This document shows, one piece after another, positions 42,084 to 49,966 of a stretch of 64,000 bases of DNA (positions within the stretch are counted from its first letter, which is position 1; every line of letters starts with the position of its first letter). Made by a program: the position numbers and the translations under genes. Under the pieces are notes generated by a model that saw nothing but the letters and a program-made list of their open reading frames with translations, had not been told where the DNA came from and ran no database searches. This DNA comes from Deltaproteobacteria bacterium RIFCSPHIGHO2_01_FULL_43_49 (GTDB lineage Bacteria; UBA10199; SPLOWO2-01-44-7): contig MGRG01000012.1 in NCBI GenBank assembly GCA_001798075.1, positions 155,852 to 219,851 on the forward strand, written 5' to 3'.

Positions 42084-42186
42084 AAATTGTGTTCAAAAAC
42101 ACCCCCCCCTTTAAAAACGGGTAAGGTTTCTATATAAAATCCCCTTATTTTACAATAAGTTATAAATTTATTTTGGCATGTTCCTA

Positions 42187-42203
42187 TTGGCATATCAATT
42201 GCA
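42187..42203 (+). promoter_or_regulatory. Candidate sigma-54 promoter
   Basis: TTGGCAT, five bases, TTGCA, with exact GG-N10-GC spacing (GG 42189-42190, GC 42201-42202). It is 25 bp upstream of the small gene at 42228 and close to consensus. Confidence 0.6.
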
Positions 42204-42227
42204 GTTAAGTGTGCTTGGAGAGAGACA

Positions 42228-42491
42228 ATGTCAAAAGAGATTTCATCGATAACCAAACTCATTTTGCAACGGACCTCCGAAGAGGGACAAGGGTTTATGG
42301 ATCATAAAAACCCTGCGGTCTTGAGTTGTGGCGGGATGTACCTTCCACGACCCAAAACCGCCCTCCCCCCTCGGGTCGTTTATCATGTTTTGAATCTGGC
42401 GAACAAACAAGAACCGATCAAGATTTATATCGGTAGGCGCGCTATCACTAATCTCCTGCATCAAGTCTTGGCGAAAGAAGCACTTAACTAG
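42228..42491 (+). CDS. Small hypothetical protein
   Basis: The 87-residue soluble protein starts behind a GGAGAGAG ribosome-binding site. It is bounded upstream by a near-consensus sigma-54 promoter and downstream by a strong terminator, so it is a self-contained unit. The sequence (KLILQRTSEEGQGFMDHKN, LPPRVVYHVLNLANKQEPIK, YIGRRAITNLLHQVLAKEAL) matches no family I know. Confidence 0.7.
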   Translation: MSKEISSITKLILQRTSEEGQGFMDHKNPAVLSCGGMYLPRPKTALPPRVVYHVLNLANKQEPIKIYIGRRAITNLLHQVLAKEALN

Positions 42492-42520
42492 AACTTAAAG
42501 CTCCCTTCCTCTCCTTATCT

Positions 42521-42556
42521 AGGGCGGCGTTTTTGGGTGGATGCCGCCCTTTTTTT
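42521..42556 (+). terminator. Strong rho-independent terminator
   Basis: A perfect 8-bp stem, AGGGCGGC (42521-42528) and GCCGCCCT (42543-42550), a 14-nt loop, and a T-run through 42556. It ends the small sigma-54-driven gene. Confidence 0.9.
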
Positions 42557-42682
42557 GTGGGTTGGTGAAAAAGGCCATCTACTTCGTTGGCCTCCTCGAG
42601 AAAATCCTCACATACCATCATAGGTATGCTGCGGTTTTTCTCGTTGGCCTGTCTCGTATCTGGCTCTTTTTGACCAACCCAC
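42557..42682. repeat. 126-bp imperfect palindrome
   Basis: The outer arms GTGGGTTGGT (42557-42566) and ACCAACCCAC (42673-42682) are perfect. The interior continues to pair imperfectly down to a central CATACC/GGTATG (42611-42628). It has no coding potential and resembles a MITE or large bacterial interspersed palindrome. Confidence 0.75.
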
Positions 42683-42687
42683 GACCG

Positions 42688-42729
42688 TGCCAAAATTTTT
42701 CTGTGGCCTAGTTCTAGGTCATTTTGGCA
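42688..42729. repeat. Second hairpin beside the 126-bp palindrome
   Basis: TGCCAAAAT (42688-42696) pairs with ATTTTGGCA (42721-42729), with an inner CCTAG/CTAGG. It lies just upstream of the HEPN/MNT promoter. Confidence 0.65.
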
Positions 42730-42742
42730 ATTTACAAGACGG

Positions 42743-42771
42743 TTGCGAAATCGGCGGGGAGCCATTATACT
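42743..42771 (+). promoter_or_regulatory. Candidate promoter of the HEPN/MNT pair, leaderless
   Basis: TTGCGA (42743-42748), 17 bp, TATACT (42766-42771). The +1 falls at about 42778, one base before the ATG at 42779; no ribosome-binding site. Confidence 0.5.
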
Positions 42772-42778
42772 AGTTTTC

Positions 42779-43141
42779 ATGGATAAAAAGACTCAAACAT
42801 GGTTGGAAATTGCGGAGAACGACCTGGAGTTTGCTGAACAGATCGTCCAAAATCAACAAAGACCCTATTATGCAATGCACTTTTGTCATCAGGCGATTGA
42901 AAAACTACTAAAAGGTGTTGTCCAACATGAGACAGGTAAAATACCGCCTCGCACACATAATCTAGAGAAACTTCTGCAGCTCACAAAGAAAGAGTTACCC
43001 TCAGAAAAATTAGAGATACTGGTTGACCTAGCCCCACATTATTTAAGTACAAAATATCCTGAAGATCTTGAAAAATTTTATAAACAATATTCAATAGAAT
43101 TCGTACGTGACCAAGCCAAAAAGATAAAGGAGTTATTCTGA
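42779..43141 (+). CDS. HEPN domain protein of a HEPN/MNT pair
   Basis: 120 helical residues starting MDKKTQTWLEIAENDLEFAE, with the family blocks PYYAMHFCHQAIEKLLKGVV and PPRTHNLEKLLQLT. The ATG at 42779 is chosen over the upstream open frame because it matches the conserved N-terminus and the promoter position. It lacks an obvious R-x4-6-H RNase motif, so it resembles the HI0074-type HEPN partner rather than the RX4HXY HepT toxins. It overlaps the nucleotidyltransferase gene by 1 nt. Confidence 0.88.
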   Translation: MDKKTQTWLEIAENDLEFAEQIVQNQQRPYYAMHFCHQAIEKLLKGVVQHETGKIPPRTHNLEKLLQLTKKELPSEKLEILVDLAPHYLSTKYPEDLEKFYKQYSIEFVRDQAKKIKELF

Positions 43142-43482
43142 TGGATCAAAAAAAATTGGTTGATTTGAAAGATATTGTTAATCGATTTGTTGTTGAATTG
43201 GGAAAAAAGGGGATTCAACCGGAGCGCATCCTGTTATATGGTTCACATGCCAGCGGAATAGCAGATGAGTGGAGTGATATTGATTTGGTGGTTATTTCAA
43301 AAGATTTTGAAAAAATTCCTTCTTTGGAAAGACTTACGTTACTTTCTCGTGCCGCTTGGCCAGTGCAGGCAAGTATTGAAGCGTTGGGGTACACGCCTCA
43401 AGAAATCACTGAGAGAGGAAAAGACAGTATTATCTGGGAAGAGATTCAGAAGAATTACAAGGTCTTATACAAAGCAGCCTAG
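43141..43482 (+). CDS. Minimal nucleotidyltransferase (MNT) of a HEPN/MNT pair
   Basis: 113 residues with the polymerase-beta-fold motif LYGSHASGIADEWSDIDLVV, i.e. GS-x10-DxD. In MntA/HepT systems this domain AMPylates the HEPN partner to neutralise it. Here the order is HEPN first, with one-base overlap, a typical two-gene toxin-antitoxin-like layout. The stop overlaps convergent mtnA by 4 bp. Confidence 0.88.
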   Translation: MDQKKLVDLKDIVNRFVVELGKKGIQPERILLYGSHASGIADEWSDIDLVVISKDFEKIPSLERLTLLSRAAWPVQASIEALGYTPQEITERGKDSIIWEEIQKNYKVLYKAA

Positions 43483-44522
43483 ACGGTTTTCCAACTTTTC
43501 AATGTATTTTCAAAAGGGGATTGGGCGAGGCCTTTTTCGGTGATGATGGTACTGACAAGTGCATTGGGGGTGCGGTCGAAGGCGGGGTTGAAAACTTTAA
43601 TGTGTGACGGAGCGATTGCTTGATCTTTGATATGCGTTACCTCTTTGGGGTTTCGCTCCTCAATGGGAATTTCGATGGCGTTGACTACATTAATATCAAT
43701 TGTTGATAACGGGGCGGCGACGTAAAAGGGGATATTATGGTGTTTGGCCAAAACCGCCAAAGGATACGTCCCAATTTTGTTGACGACGTCGCCATTTGCT
43801 GCAATTCGGTCAGCACCAACAATCACACAATCGACCTTTTTCTGCTGCATCAAGGTTCCTGCCATATTGTCGCAAATGAGGGTGACTTCAATCCCATGTT
43901 TTTGGAGTTCCCAAGCAGTCAACCTGGAACCTTGCAAGACCGGTCTCGTCTCATCCACCACGACGTGAATTCTTTTTCCCTCTTCCCCTGCGGTATAAAT
44001 AACCCCCAATGCTGTTCCAAAACCTGCTGCGCATAGGGCGCCAGCATTACAATGAGTCAGGACCGTCATGCCATCTTTCAAAAGTTTGGCCCCATTGCGC
44101 CCCATCATTCGATTCGCTTCAATATCTTCATGATAAATTTTGATCGCCTCTTCTTTTAGACGTTGTTGCAATTTAGGGATCGGGAGATTTTTATTTTCTA
44201 GAGTCACTTTTTTCATTCGATCGAGTGCCCAAAATAAATTCACGGCAGTCGGCCTTGTTTTAGCAAGGCGTTCACAAACCGCTTCAATTTTTTTATAAAA
44301 ATCTTCGAAAGTTTTGGAGGAAATTCCCAATGCCCCCAATGCCACACCCATCGCGGCCGCAACGCCAATTGCAGGCGCTCCACGGATCGTCATGTTTTCA
44401 ATCGCTTTGGCTACAGAGAGGTAGTCATCATAGGTGTTGTAGACCTCTTCCTCCGGCAAGAGCCGCTGGTCGAGCATGATAACCTTATCATCCTTCCACT
44501 CTATTGTCTTTACAGTGAACAT
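43479..44522 (-). CDS. mtnA: Methylthioribose-1-phosphate isomerase
   Basis: Methionine-salvage enzyme converting methylthioribose-1-phosphate to the ribulose isomer; related to eIF2B-alpha. Signature blocks are YDDYLSVAKAIENMTIRGAP, THCNAGALCAAGFGTALGVI (catalytic Cys), VVVDETRPVLQGSRLTAWEL, ICDNMAGTLM, VIVGADRIAANGDVVNKIGT (catalytic Asp) and FYVAAPLSTID. The length is 347. An array of GTAC words separates its start from the gatB stop. Confidence 0.94.
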   Translation of the reverse strand: MFTVKTIEWKDDKVIMLDQRLLPEEEVYNTYDDYLSVAKAIENMTIRGAPAIGVAAAMGVALGALGISSKTFEDFYKKIEAVCERLAKTRPTAVNLFWALDRMKKVTLENKNLPIPKLQQRLKEEAIKIYHEDIEANRMMGRNGAKLLKDGMTVLTHCNAGALCAAGFGTALGVIYTAGEEGKRIHVVVDETRPVLQGSRLTAWELQKHGIEVTLICDNMAGTLMQQKKVDCVIVGADRIAANGDVVNKIGTYPLAVLAKHHNIPFYVAAPLSTIDINVVNAIEIPIEERNPKEVTHIKDQAIAPSHIKVFNPAFDRTPNALVSTIITEKGLAQSPFENTLKSWKTV

Positions 44523-44546
44523 GATTTCATCTCGCGGTTACCTCTT

Positions 44547-44632
44547 AGGTACCCTAGTACTTTGGTACTCTAGTACTCTAGTTTCGTTTTAAACCAACAC
44601 CAGAGTACCATCGTACTGTCGTACTATCGTAC
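44547..44632. repeat. Period-8 GTAC array, two inverted blocks
   Basis: GTAC occurs at 44549, 44557, 44565 and 44573, and again at 44605, 44613, 44621 and 44629, each block with exact 8-bp spacing. The two blocks are roughly inverted copies around a 28-bp spacer and could form a cruciform. The gatB stop codon lies inside the second block. Confidence 0.85.
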
Positions 44633-46063
44633 TATTTCAAGTTTTTTCTTTAATATCTCATTAACTATCTTTGGGTTCGCTTTTCCTTGCATCTCTTTCA
44701 TCACCGCGCCGACGAAAAACCCAAAGACATTTGTTTTGCCTGACTTGTAGCGTTGCACATTTTCTATTTCTTTCGCAAGGATTTTATCAACGCAGGCCTC
44801 AATAGCCCCTGTATCACTGACTTGTTTTAATCCTTTTGCTTCGATAATTTTGTCCGCCGCCTCTCCCGTATTGAGCATTTCCATAAAAATTGTTTTTGCA
44901 ATGGCACCACTGATTGTTCCTTCATCGATTAGCTGCACCATTCTGGCCAGTTGTTTCGGTTTGAGTTTGATTTCAGTGATGTCTTGGTTTCTCAGTTTTA
45001 ATTCGCGGAGCAACTCTGCCATGATCCAATTGCTCAATTTTTTGGGTGCATTGTAATTTTTCACACACTCTTCAAAATATTGTGCCAGTGGTTTTTCTGC
45101 AGTCAGCACTTTGGCATCATATTCTGGAATTCCAAATTGTGAGACAAAACGTTTGGCTTTTGTTTCTCCCAGTTCTGGGAGTGTTCCTTTAATTTTTTCA
45201 ATCCAGACTTGATCGACAACCAAAGGTAGCAAATCGGGATCGGGAAAATAGCGGTAATCGTGGGCCTCTTCTTTGCTGCGCATCGAAAAAGTTTCTCCTT
45301 TGGCTTGATTCCAGAGCCTTGTTTCTTGGACAATCTTCCCGCCACCATCCAAAACTTTTGCCTGACGTTCTATTTCATAAGTAATCGCACTTTCTAAAAA
45401 TTTGAACGAGTTAACATTTTTGATTTCGGCCCGTGTTCCAAATTCTTTAGAGCCTTTGGGCCTGATCGAAACATTCGCATCACAACGCAGGCTTCCCTCT
45501 TGCATATTGCCGTCACAAACTTCCAGATAGACCAAAATGTTTCTTAGTTTGCGCAAGTAATCACCCGCTTCTTCAGGGCTGGATAAATCGGGCCCACTGA
45601 CAATTTCGATCAGGGGTGTGCTGCATCTGTTTAGATCAACATGGCTGACATCCGGAGAACCTGTGTCATGAAGTAGTTTGCCGGCATCCTCTTCCATATG
45701 AATTCTTTGAATGTGAATTTTTTTGGGCTCTCCATTCAGTTGGATATCCAAGTAACCATTCAAACAAATTGGGAATTCATATTGGGAGATTTGATAACCC
45801 TTCGGCAAATCGGGGTAGAAATAATTTTTGCGGGCAAAAATACTTTTTTCCCGGATTGTGCAATTTAGGGCGAGACCCGCTTTGATAGCCATTTCAACAG
45901 CGGTTTTGTTTAAAACCGGCAGGGCGCCTGCTTGGCCGGTACAGACAGGGCAAATGTTAGTGTTAGGTTGGGCGCCAAATTTGGTGGAACAGGCACAAAA
46001 GAGCTTCGATTTGGTCAAGAGTTGCGCATGGACTTCGAGTCCTATCACAGCTTCATATTTCAT
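44624..46063 (-). CDS. gatB: Aspartyl/glutamyl-tRNA amidotransferase subunit B
   Basis: Kinase/tRNA-binding subunit of GatCAB, which activates Asp-tRNA(Asn) or Glu-tRNA(Gln) for amidation. It starts [15 protein letters not shown] at 46063 in the ATGA overlap with gatA; the longer open frame to 46087 is not used. Motifs are [58 protein letters not shown] and the C-terminal YqeY-like domain. The last codons (LEIVR-stop) run into the GTAC array. Confidence 0.96.
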   Translation of the reverse strand: MKYEAVIGLEVHAQLLTKSKLFCACSTKFGAQPNTNICPVCTGQAGALPVLNKTAVEMAIKAGLALNCTIREKSIFARKNYFYPDLPKGYQISQYEFPICLNGYLDIQLNGEPKKIHIQRIHMEEDAGKLLHDTGSPDVSHVDLNRCSTPLIEIVSGPDLSSPEEAGDYLRKLRNILVYLEVCDGNMQEGSLRCDANVSIRPKGSKEFGTRAEIKNVNSFKFLESAITYEIERQAKVLDGGGKIVQETRLWNQAKGETFSMRSKEEAHDYRYFPDPDLLPLVVDQVWIEKIKGTLPELGETKAKRFVSQFGIPEYDAKVLTAEKPLAQYFEECVKNYNAPKKLSNWIMAELLRELKLRNQDITEIKLKPKQLARMVQLIDEGTISGAIAKTIFMEMLNTGEAADKIIEAKGLKQVSDTGAIEACVDKILAKEIENVQRYKSGKTNVFGFFVGAVMKEMQGKANPKIVNEILKKKLEIVR

Positions 46064-47505
46064 AATGATGGTTTTTTCAAATGCCACTCTGTGGCTTGTT
46101 CATAAGCGAATCCCAACTGAAAGAGTCTTTCCTCATCCAGATGTTTTCCAATGAGCTGCATCCCAATTGGGAGTCCCTTTTTGGAAAACCCACAAGGCAG
46201 CGTCAAGCCAGGAAGCCCCGCAAGGTTAACTGGAATTGTGTAAATATCAGAGAGATACATCTGCAAAGGATCATCAGTTTTTTCGCCGAGTTTAAAAGCA
46301 GGTGTTGGGGCTGTGGGGGCTAAAATGGCATCTACTTTTTTGAATGCGTCCAGAAAATCTTTTTTGATGAGTGTTCTAACTTTCTGCGCTTTTAAATAAT
46401 AGGCATCATAATAACCAGTCGACAAAACGAAGGTTCCAATGATGATGCGCAAACTGACTTCGGGTCCAAAACCTTCTGTGCGTGAGCTTTCATAGAGTTC
46501 CAAAAGGTCTTTCGGATTTTTCGAACGATGTCCAAAACGAACCCCATCGTAACGAGCAAGGTTTGCAGAGGCTTCAGCAGGAGCGATGATATAGTAAGTT
46601 GGAACGGCATATCGAGCGTGTGGCAAACTGATTTCTTGAATAACGGCACCTAATTCTTCGAATTTTTTTGCGGCATCGCGAACACTTTGAGCCACCTCAT
46701 TATCAATTCCTTCCACAAAATATTCTTTCGGTAGGCCCAGCTTCAAGCCTTTGACTGGTTTGCCAAGGCTCGCTGTGTAATCAGGGACAGGGACATTCAG
46801 GGAGGTTGAATCTTTAGGATCATAACCGGCAACAACGTTCATCAACAAAGCACAATCTTCAACATTTTTGGTCATCGGGCCTGCTTGATCCAAGGAAGAG
46901 GCGAAAGCAGTAATACCGTAACGAGTGACTCTCCCATAAGTTGGTTTCAATCCGACAATACCGCAGTGACTAGCCGGTTGGCGAATCGAACCGCCGGTAT
47001 CTGTTCCCATCGTTGCCACACAAAGATCAGCGGCCACCGCAGCAGCAGAGCCACCACTCGATCCGCCCGGAATATATTCCAAATTCCAAGGATTGCGGAC
47101 CGGGCCAAATGCTGAAAATTCGTTGGAAGAACCCATGGCAAATTCATCCATATTGAGTTTACCAAGCAAAACGGCCCCTGCTTTTTTGAAGGCAATCGAT
47201 GTCGTGCCGTCATAGGGGGGAATATAGTTGTGCAAGATTTTGGAACCGCACGTTGTTTTGATTCCTTCGGTAATAAAAATATCTTTGAGCGCAATGGGTA
47301 TCCCATCTAGGGGTCCGACACTTTTTCCTTTTGTCCTTCTTTCGTCGGAAGCTTTTGCTTGTGCAAGGGCGATCTCTTCGCAAAGGCTGATATAGCAATT
47401 GAGCTTCGGATTAAGCTCTTTAATTTTTTTGAGATAATTCTGTGTTAGTTCAGCCGAAGAAATTTTTTTACTTGAGAGTTTTTTTTCTAATTCCTTAATT
47501 TTCAT
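46060..47505 (-). CDS. gatA: Aspartyl/glutamyl-tRNA amidotransferase subunit A
   Basis: Glutaminase subunit of GatCAB, which releases ammonia for amidation. It has the amidase signature with the catalytic Ser-cisSer-Lys triad: an early Lys in [10 protein letters not shown], then [15 protein letters not shown] and [31 protein letters not shown] and [13 protein letters not shown] follow. The 481 residues are typical. It overlaps gatC by 11 bp upstream and gatB by 4 bp downstream. Confidence 0.97.
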   Translation of the reverse strand: MKIKELEKKLSSKKISSAELTQNYLKKIKELNPKLNCYISLCEEIALAQAKASDERRTKGKSVGPLDGIPIALKDIFITEGIKTTCGSKILHNYIPPYDGTTSIAFKKAGAVLLGKLNMDEFAMGSSNEFSAFGPVRNPWNLEYIPGGSSGGSAAAVAADLCVATMGTDTGGSIRQPASHCGIVGLKPTYGRVTRYGITAFASSLDQAGPMTKNVEDCALLMNVVAGYDPKDSTSLNVPVPDYTASLGKPVKGLKLGLPKEYFVEGIDNEVAQSVRDAAKKFEELGAVIQEISLPHARYAVPTYYIIAPAEASANLARYDGVRFGHRSKNPKDLLELYESSRTEGFGPEVSLRIIIGTFVLSTGYYDAYYLKAQKVRTLIKKDFLDAFKKVDAILAPTAPTPAFKLGEKTDDPLQMYLSDIYTIPVNLAGLPGLTLPCGFSKKGLPIGMQLIGKHLDEERLFQLGFAYEQATEWHLKKPSL

Positions 47506-47779
47506 CGATCACTTTCGGGACTTCAAAGAGGTTTTCATAATGATTGGGGGCATTTTCTAGAATTTTCTTGGTTCCCTCAAATTTCTGGACCGTATCTTCA
47601 CGAAAGGCATTCGTAATATCAATTGCGTGAGAGGTCGCCTCAATTTTAGAGGTGTCGAGATTTTTGAGTTGTTCCACAAAGTCGATGATACTTTTCGCCT
47701 TTTGAACAAGTTTTTCTCCAGCAGAGGGTGTAGGCTTAAGCCTCGCTAAGTGCGCCACTTTTTTGATGGACTCTTTCAT
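47495..47779 (-). CDS. gatC: Aspartyl/glutamyl-tRNA amidotransferase subunit C
   Basis: The small subunit (94 residues) that holds GatA and GatB together. It has the characteristic [21 protein letters not shown]-terminus, [20 protein letters not shown] and [11 protein letters not shown]. Gene order gatC-gatA-gatB with short overlaps indicates one operon headed by the zinc-ribbon gene. Confidence 0.94.
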   Translation of the reverse strand: MKESIKKVAHLARLKPTPSAGEKLVQKAKSIIDFVEQLKNLDTSKIEATSHAIDITNAFREDTVQKFEGTKKILENAPNHYENLFEVPKVIDEN

Positions 47780-48084
47780 TTTTTAAATTGGAAGATTTCT
47801 AAAAACTGGGTCAAAAATTTGTTGTCTTGTCCGCATAGTTTTTGAAAGGCCTCTTTGCTTAAGTAAGCCCCGCCACAATGAAAGCATTTATTGACGGATA
47901 AGCCCTTGAAAACAATTGTCTCTAATTCAAAACCACATTCGGCACAGTGCATGTGGTGGGTTTCTTTTAAGTTTTCCACCTCTTTGGTTTTCATTTCGGA
48001 ACGCTTTTTTTCGAAAACTTTGCACTTTTTTTCGACTTCAAGTTTTGCAAAATATTCTTCTTCAGCCTCGTGGGGTTTTTGCAT
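47776..48084 (-). CDS. Zinc-ribbon protein (TFIIB-type zinc finger domain)
   Basis: The frame is open to 48207, but the ATG at 48084 gives a sensible 102-residue protein. A charged helical N-terminus (MQKPHEAEEEYFAKLEVEKK) is followed by a four-cysteine ribbon HCAECGFELETIVFKG, CFHCGGAYLSKEAFQKL. This is the zf-TFIIB domain found in small bacterial proteins of unknown function. It overlaps gatC by 4 bp (ATGA) and is thus translationally coupled to the amidotransferase operon. Confidence 0.78.
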   Translation of the reverse strand: MQKPHEAEEEYFAKLEVEKKCKVFEKKRSEMKTKEVENLKETHHMHCAECGFELETIVFKGLSVNKCFHCGGAYLSKEAFQKLCGQDNKFLTQFLEIFQFKK

Positions 48085-48165
48085 AGCGAAAAATGCCTTA
48101 ACACAGTGAATCTGAGTTGACAAGTTTGCACGGTCAGACCTTTTTTCTACTCTTGCCAATCTGTT

Positions 48166-48368
48166 AATGGCGCAGGGTGGAAAGGGGTGTTCAAAACGGT
48201 GCTCCACTTCGGGCTATCTCGTCAAAAAAATAATTTCGTTTCAAAAGATGCAGATAGTATCTTACCTGCCGTCAGCTCTATCTGCAGAAACGAATATTAT
48301 TTTATTTGACTCAATACGCCCTCGTTCCCGCGCGATGTTTTTCTCACCCCTTTCCACCCTGCGCCATT
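48166..48368. repeat. 203-bp long-hairpin element with perfect 24-bp terminal inverted repeats
   Basis: Positions 48166-48189 (beginning AATGGCGCAGGG) and 48345-48368 are exact reverse complements over 24 bp. Inside, AATAATTTCGTTT pairs with AAACGAATATTATT, and TGCAGATAG with CTATCTGCA, so nearly the whole element folds into one hairpin. It has no coding potential. It occupies part of the 587-bp gene-free stretch 48085-48671. Confidence 0.9.
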
Positions 48369-48391
48369 GGCATACAAGCGCTACGAACTAC

Positions 48392-48645
48392 TGCAATAGT
48401 TTGGAGCACCCCTGCGAAAAATGCTTCAGTGTAGTGTGGTCGGAGCGAAGGGGTTGGTTATTTTAAAAAAGATTTGAAAATGAGGGGTGGCCCGGAGTGT
48501 TTGCTGTGGGGTTTAGTTAGGGGCCCCCACGAAAACACGGAGGGACAGGACCCGTCATTTTCAACTCATTAGATTTAAACCCCGAAGCTCCACTCTATTT
48601 ATGAAGGCATTTTTCGCAAAGGTCGAAGAATATTTTTTGATCAAG
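48392..48645. repeat. Composite repeat module containing palindromic element copy 3 (core 48485-48553)
   Basis: The core is bracketed by TTGAAAATGA (48474-48483) and TCATTTTCAA (48555-48564). Outside are GGAGCGAAGGGG/CCCCGAAGCTCC and then TGCGAAAAATGC (48413-48424)/GCATTTTTCGCA (48607-48618). The module is homologous to 23067-23255, but here the core and its private arms are inserted deeper, with about 30 bp extra on each side. It fills the rest of the gene-free stretch before the prepilin peptidase gene. Confidence 0.85.
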
Positions 48646-48671
48646 GTGGTAATATATGTTAGATTACACAG

Positions 48672-49472
48672 ATGTTTTTAACGCAAATACCTTTAGGGTG
48701 GGTTTTGGCAGGCTTTTTTGGGCTCTGCGTGGGGAGCTTTATAAATGTCGTAATCTATAGGCTTCCTTTGGATCAATCGGTCGTTACACCACGTTCCCAT
48801 TGCCCTAACTGTAAAACAAAGATTGCCTGGTATGATAATATTCCTTTGCTGAGTTATATTTTGCTTCGGGGAAAATGCCGCTATTGTAAACAGACGATTG
48901 CTTTTCAATATTTTTTGGTCGAGCTTTGCGGCCTATTTCTCTCATTGGCAGCATTTGCCTACTTTCAAGAGCTGCTTCTTTACCTCGCTTATTTTTGCTT
49001 GCTACTGGCACCACTTCTTGCTGTCATTTTTATCGATCTTAAACATCGCATTATCCCCGATTCGATTTCTTTGCCAGGCATCGGTGCCGGTTTTTTAGTC
49101 CATTTTTTGGATGCCCCACCCATGTGGGGAAAAGAGGCCCTTCTGGAATCATTGGTTGGTATGTTGGTCGGCGGCGGTTTTTTATTTTTGGTCGCTTTTC
49201 TCTATGAAAAAATAAAAAAGAAAGAGGGGTTGGGAGGAGGGGATGTGAAGCTCGCTGCTATGTTGGGTGCTTTTTTTGGTTGGCAACAAATTTTAATGAT
49301 TTTACTTGTTTCCTCCGTTTTAGGATCTTTGATTGGCCTCATTGTCGTCGCATTTAAAAAAGATTGGCAGTATGCCCTGCCTTTCGGCCCTTTCTTAGCG
49401 GTAGCCGCCACTTTGCAGCTTTTCTTTGGGTTTCCTATGCTTTCCTGGTACTTATCTTTATTTCATGGATAG
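48672..49472 (+). CDS. Prepilin peptidase (A24 family, with N-methyltransferase domain)
   Basis: Inner-membrane aspartic protease that cleaves and N-methylates type IV pilin or type II secretion pseudopilins. The N-terminal part has LCVGSFINVVIYRLP and the zinc-binding CPNCK/CRYCK pairs. About seven to eight membrane segments follow, with the two catalytic aspartates in FIDLKHRIIPDSISLP and GGGDVKLAAMLGAFFGW. The length is 266. No pilus structural genes are adjacent, but an ExeA-like ATPase lies 4 kb downstream. Confidence 0.95.
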   Translation: MFLTQIPLGWVLAGFFGLCVGSFINVVIYRLPLDQSVVTPRSHCPNCKTKIAWYDNIPLLSYILLRGKCRYCKQTIAFQYFLVELCGLFLSLAAFAYFQELLLYLAYFCLLLAPLLAVIFIDLKHRIIPDSISLPGIGAGFLVHFLDAPPMWGKEALLESLVGMLVGGGFLFLVAFLYEKIKKKEGLGGGDVKLAAMLGAFFGWQQILMILLVSSVLGSLIGLIVVAFKKDWQYALPFGPFLAVAATLQLFFGFPMLSWYLSLFHG

Positions 49473-49586
49473 TTAATTTATATTTAATTGTATATAATTA
49501 AACATAATTAGGTGTCATATAATAATAAATTTTACACAAATTTTAAAAATCCTTGACACTTGTTTGCTTTTTTAAGACACTGAAAG

Positions 49587-49620
49587 CGGGGACGTTCCCC
49601 ATAGTTGGGGGATGTCCCCG
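49587..49620 (+). repeat. Hairpin upstream of the small XRE gene
   Basis: CGGGGACGTTCCCC (49587-49600) pairs with GGGGGATGTCCCCG (49607-49620) around a 6-nt loop, 7 bp before the ATG. The half-site GGGGACGTTCCCC recurs at 57303-57315. It may be a REP-like sequence or a 5'-leader structure. Confidence 0.6.
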
Positions 49621-49627
49621 ACGTGTT

Positions 49628-49822
49628 ATGAAAGCAAACAATCTCAAGAAGATCAGAGAATCGCTTTTGATCAGCAAAGCAGAGCTAGCCAGAAAAGCAG
49701 GGCTTTCCGCACTCACCATTGATCGTGTGGAGCATGGTATGGAGTGTCGCATGGATACCAAAAGAAAAATTCTCCTTGCCTTGGGTCTTACTATCTCCGA
49801 TAAAAACAAACTATTTCCATAA
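49628..49822 (+). CDS. Short XRE-family transcriptional regulator
   Basis: 64 residues consisting of one Cro/C1-type helix-turn-helix: NLKKIRESLLISKAELARKA, GLSALTIDRVEHG, then TKRKILLALGLTISD. The ATG at 49628 is chosen because the domain starts there; the upstream open frame runs through the hairpin. The gene is preceded by a 155-bp AT-rich region and followed by palindromic element copy 4. Targets unknown. Confidence 0.82.
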   Translation: MKANNLKKIRESLLISKAELARKAGLSALTIDRVEHGMECRMDTKRKILLALGLTISDKNKLFP

Positions 49823-49851
49823 TTCTAATGGTTGAAAATGATGAAATGGAC

Positions 49852-49942
49852 GAAAAAGTTGTGGGTCCTGCCCCTACGTGTTTCTGTGGGGGCCCCTAAC
49901 TAAACCCCACAGCAAACACTCCGGGTCACCCACAACTTTTTC
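49852..49942. repeat. Palindromic element, copy 4 (core 49863-49931, reverse orientation)
   Basis: The 69-bp core is in the opposite orientation to copies 1-3. It is bracketed by perfect 11-bp arms, GAAAAAGTTGT (49852-49862) and ACAACTTTTTC (49932-49942). With A-rich left and T-rich right arms it looks like a bidirectional terminator stem whose loop has been replaced by the core. Confidence 0.9.
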
Positions 49943-49966
49943 CTCTTTGTAATATCCAAGACTGGT

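Noticed and set aside
42084-42227. Detached HhH domain or frameshift after uvrC
   Set aside because: The region is AT-rich with no HhH-like coding in any frame and contains the sigma-54 promoter.
48085-48207. N-terminal extension of the zinc-ribbon protein
   Set aside because: It runs into the long-hairpin element and lacks a plausible start context; the ATG at 48084 is better.
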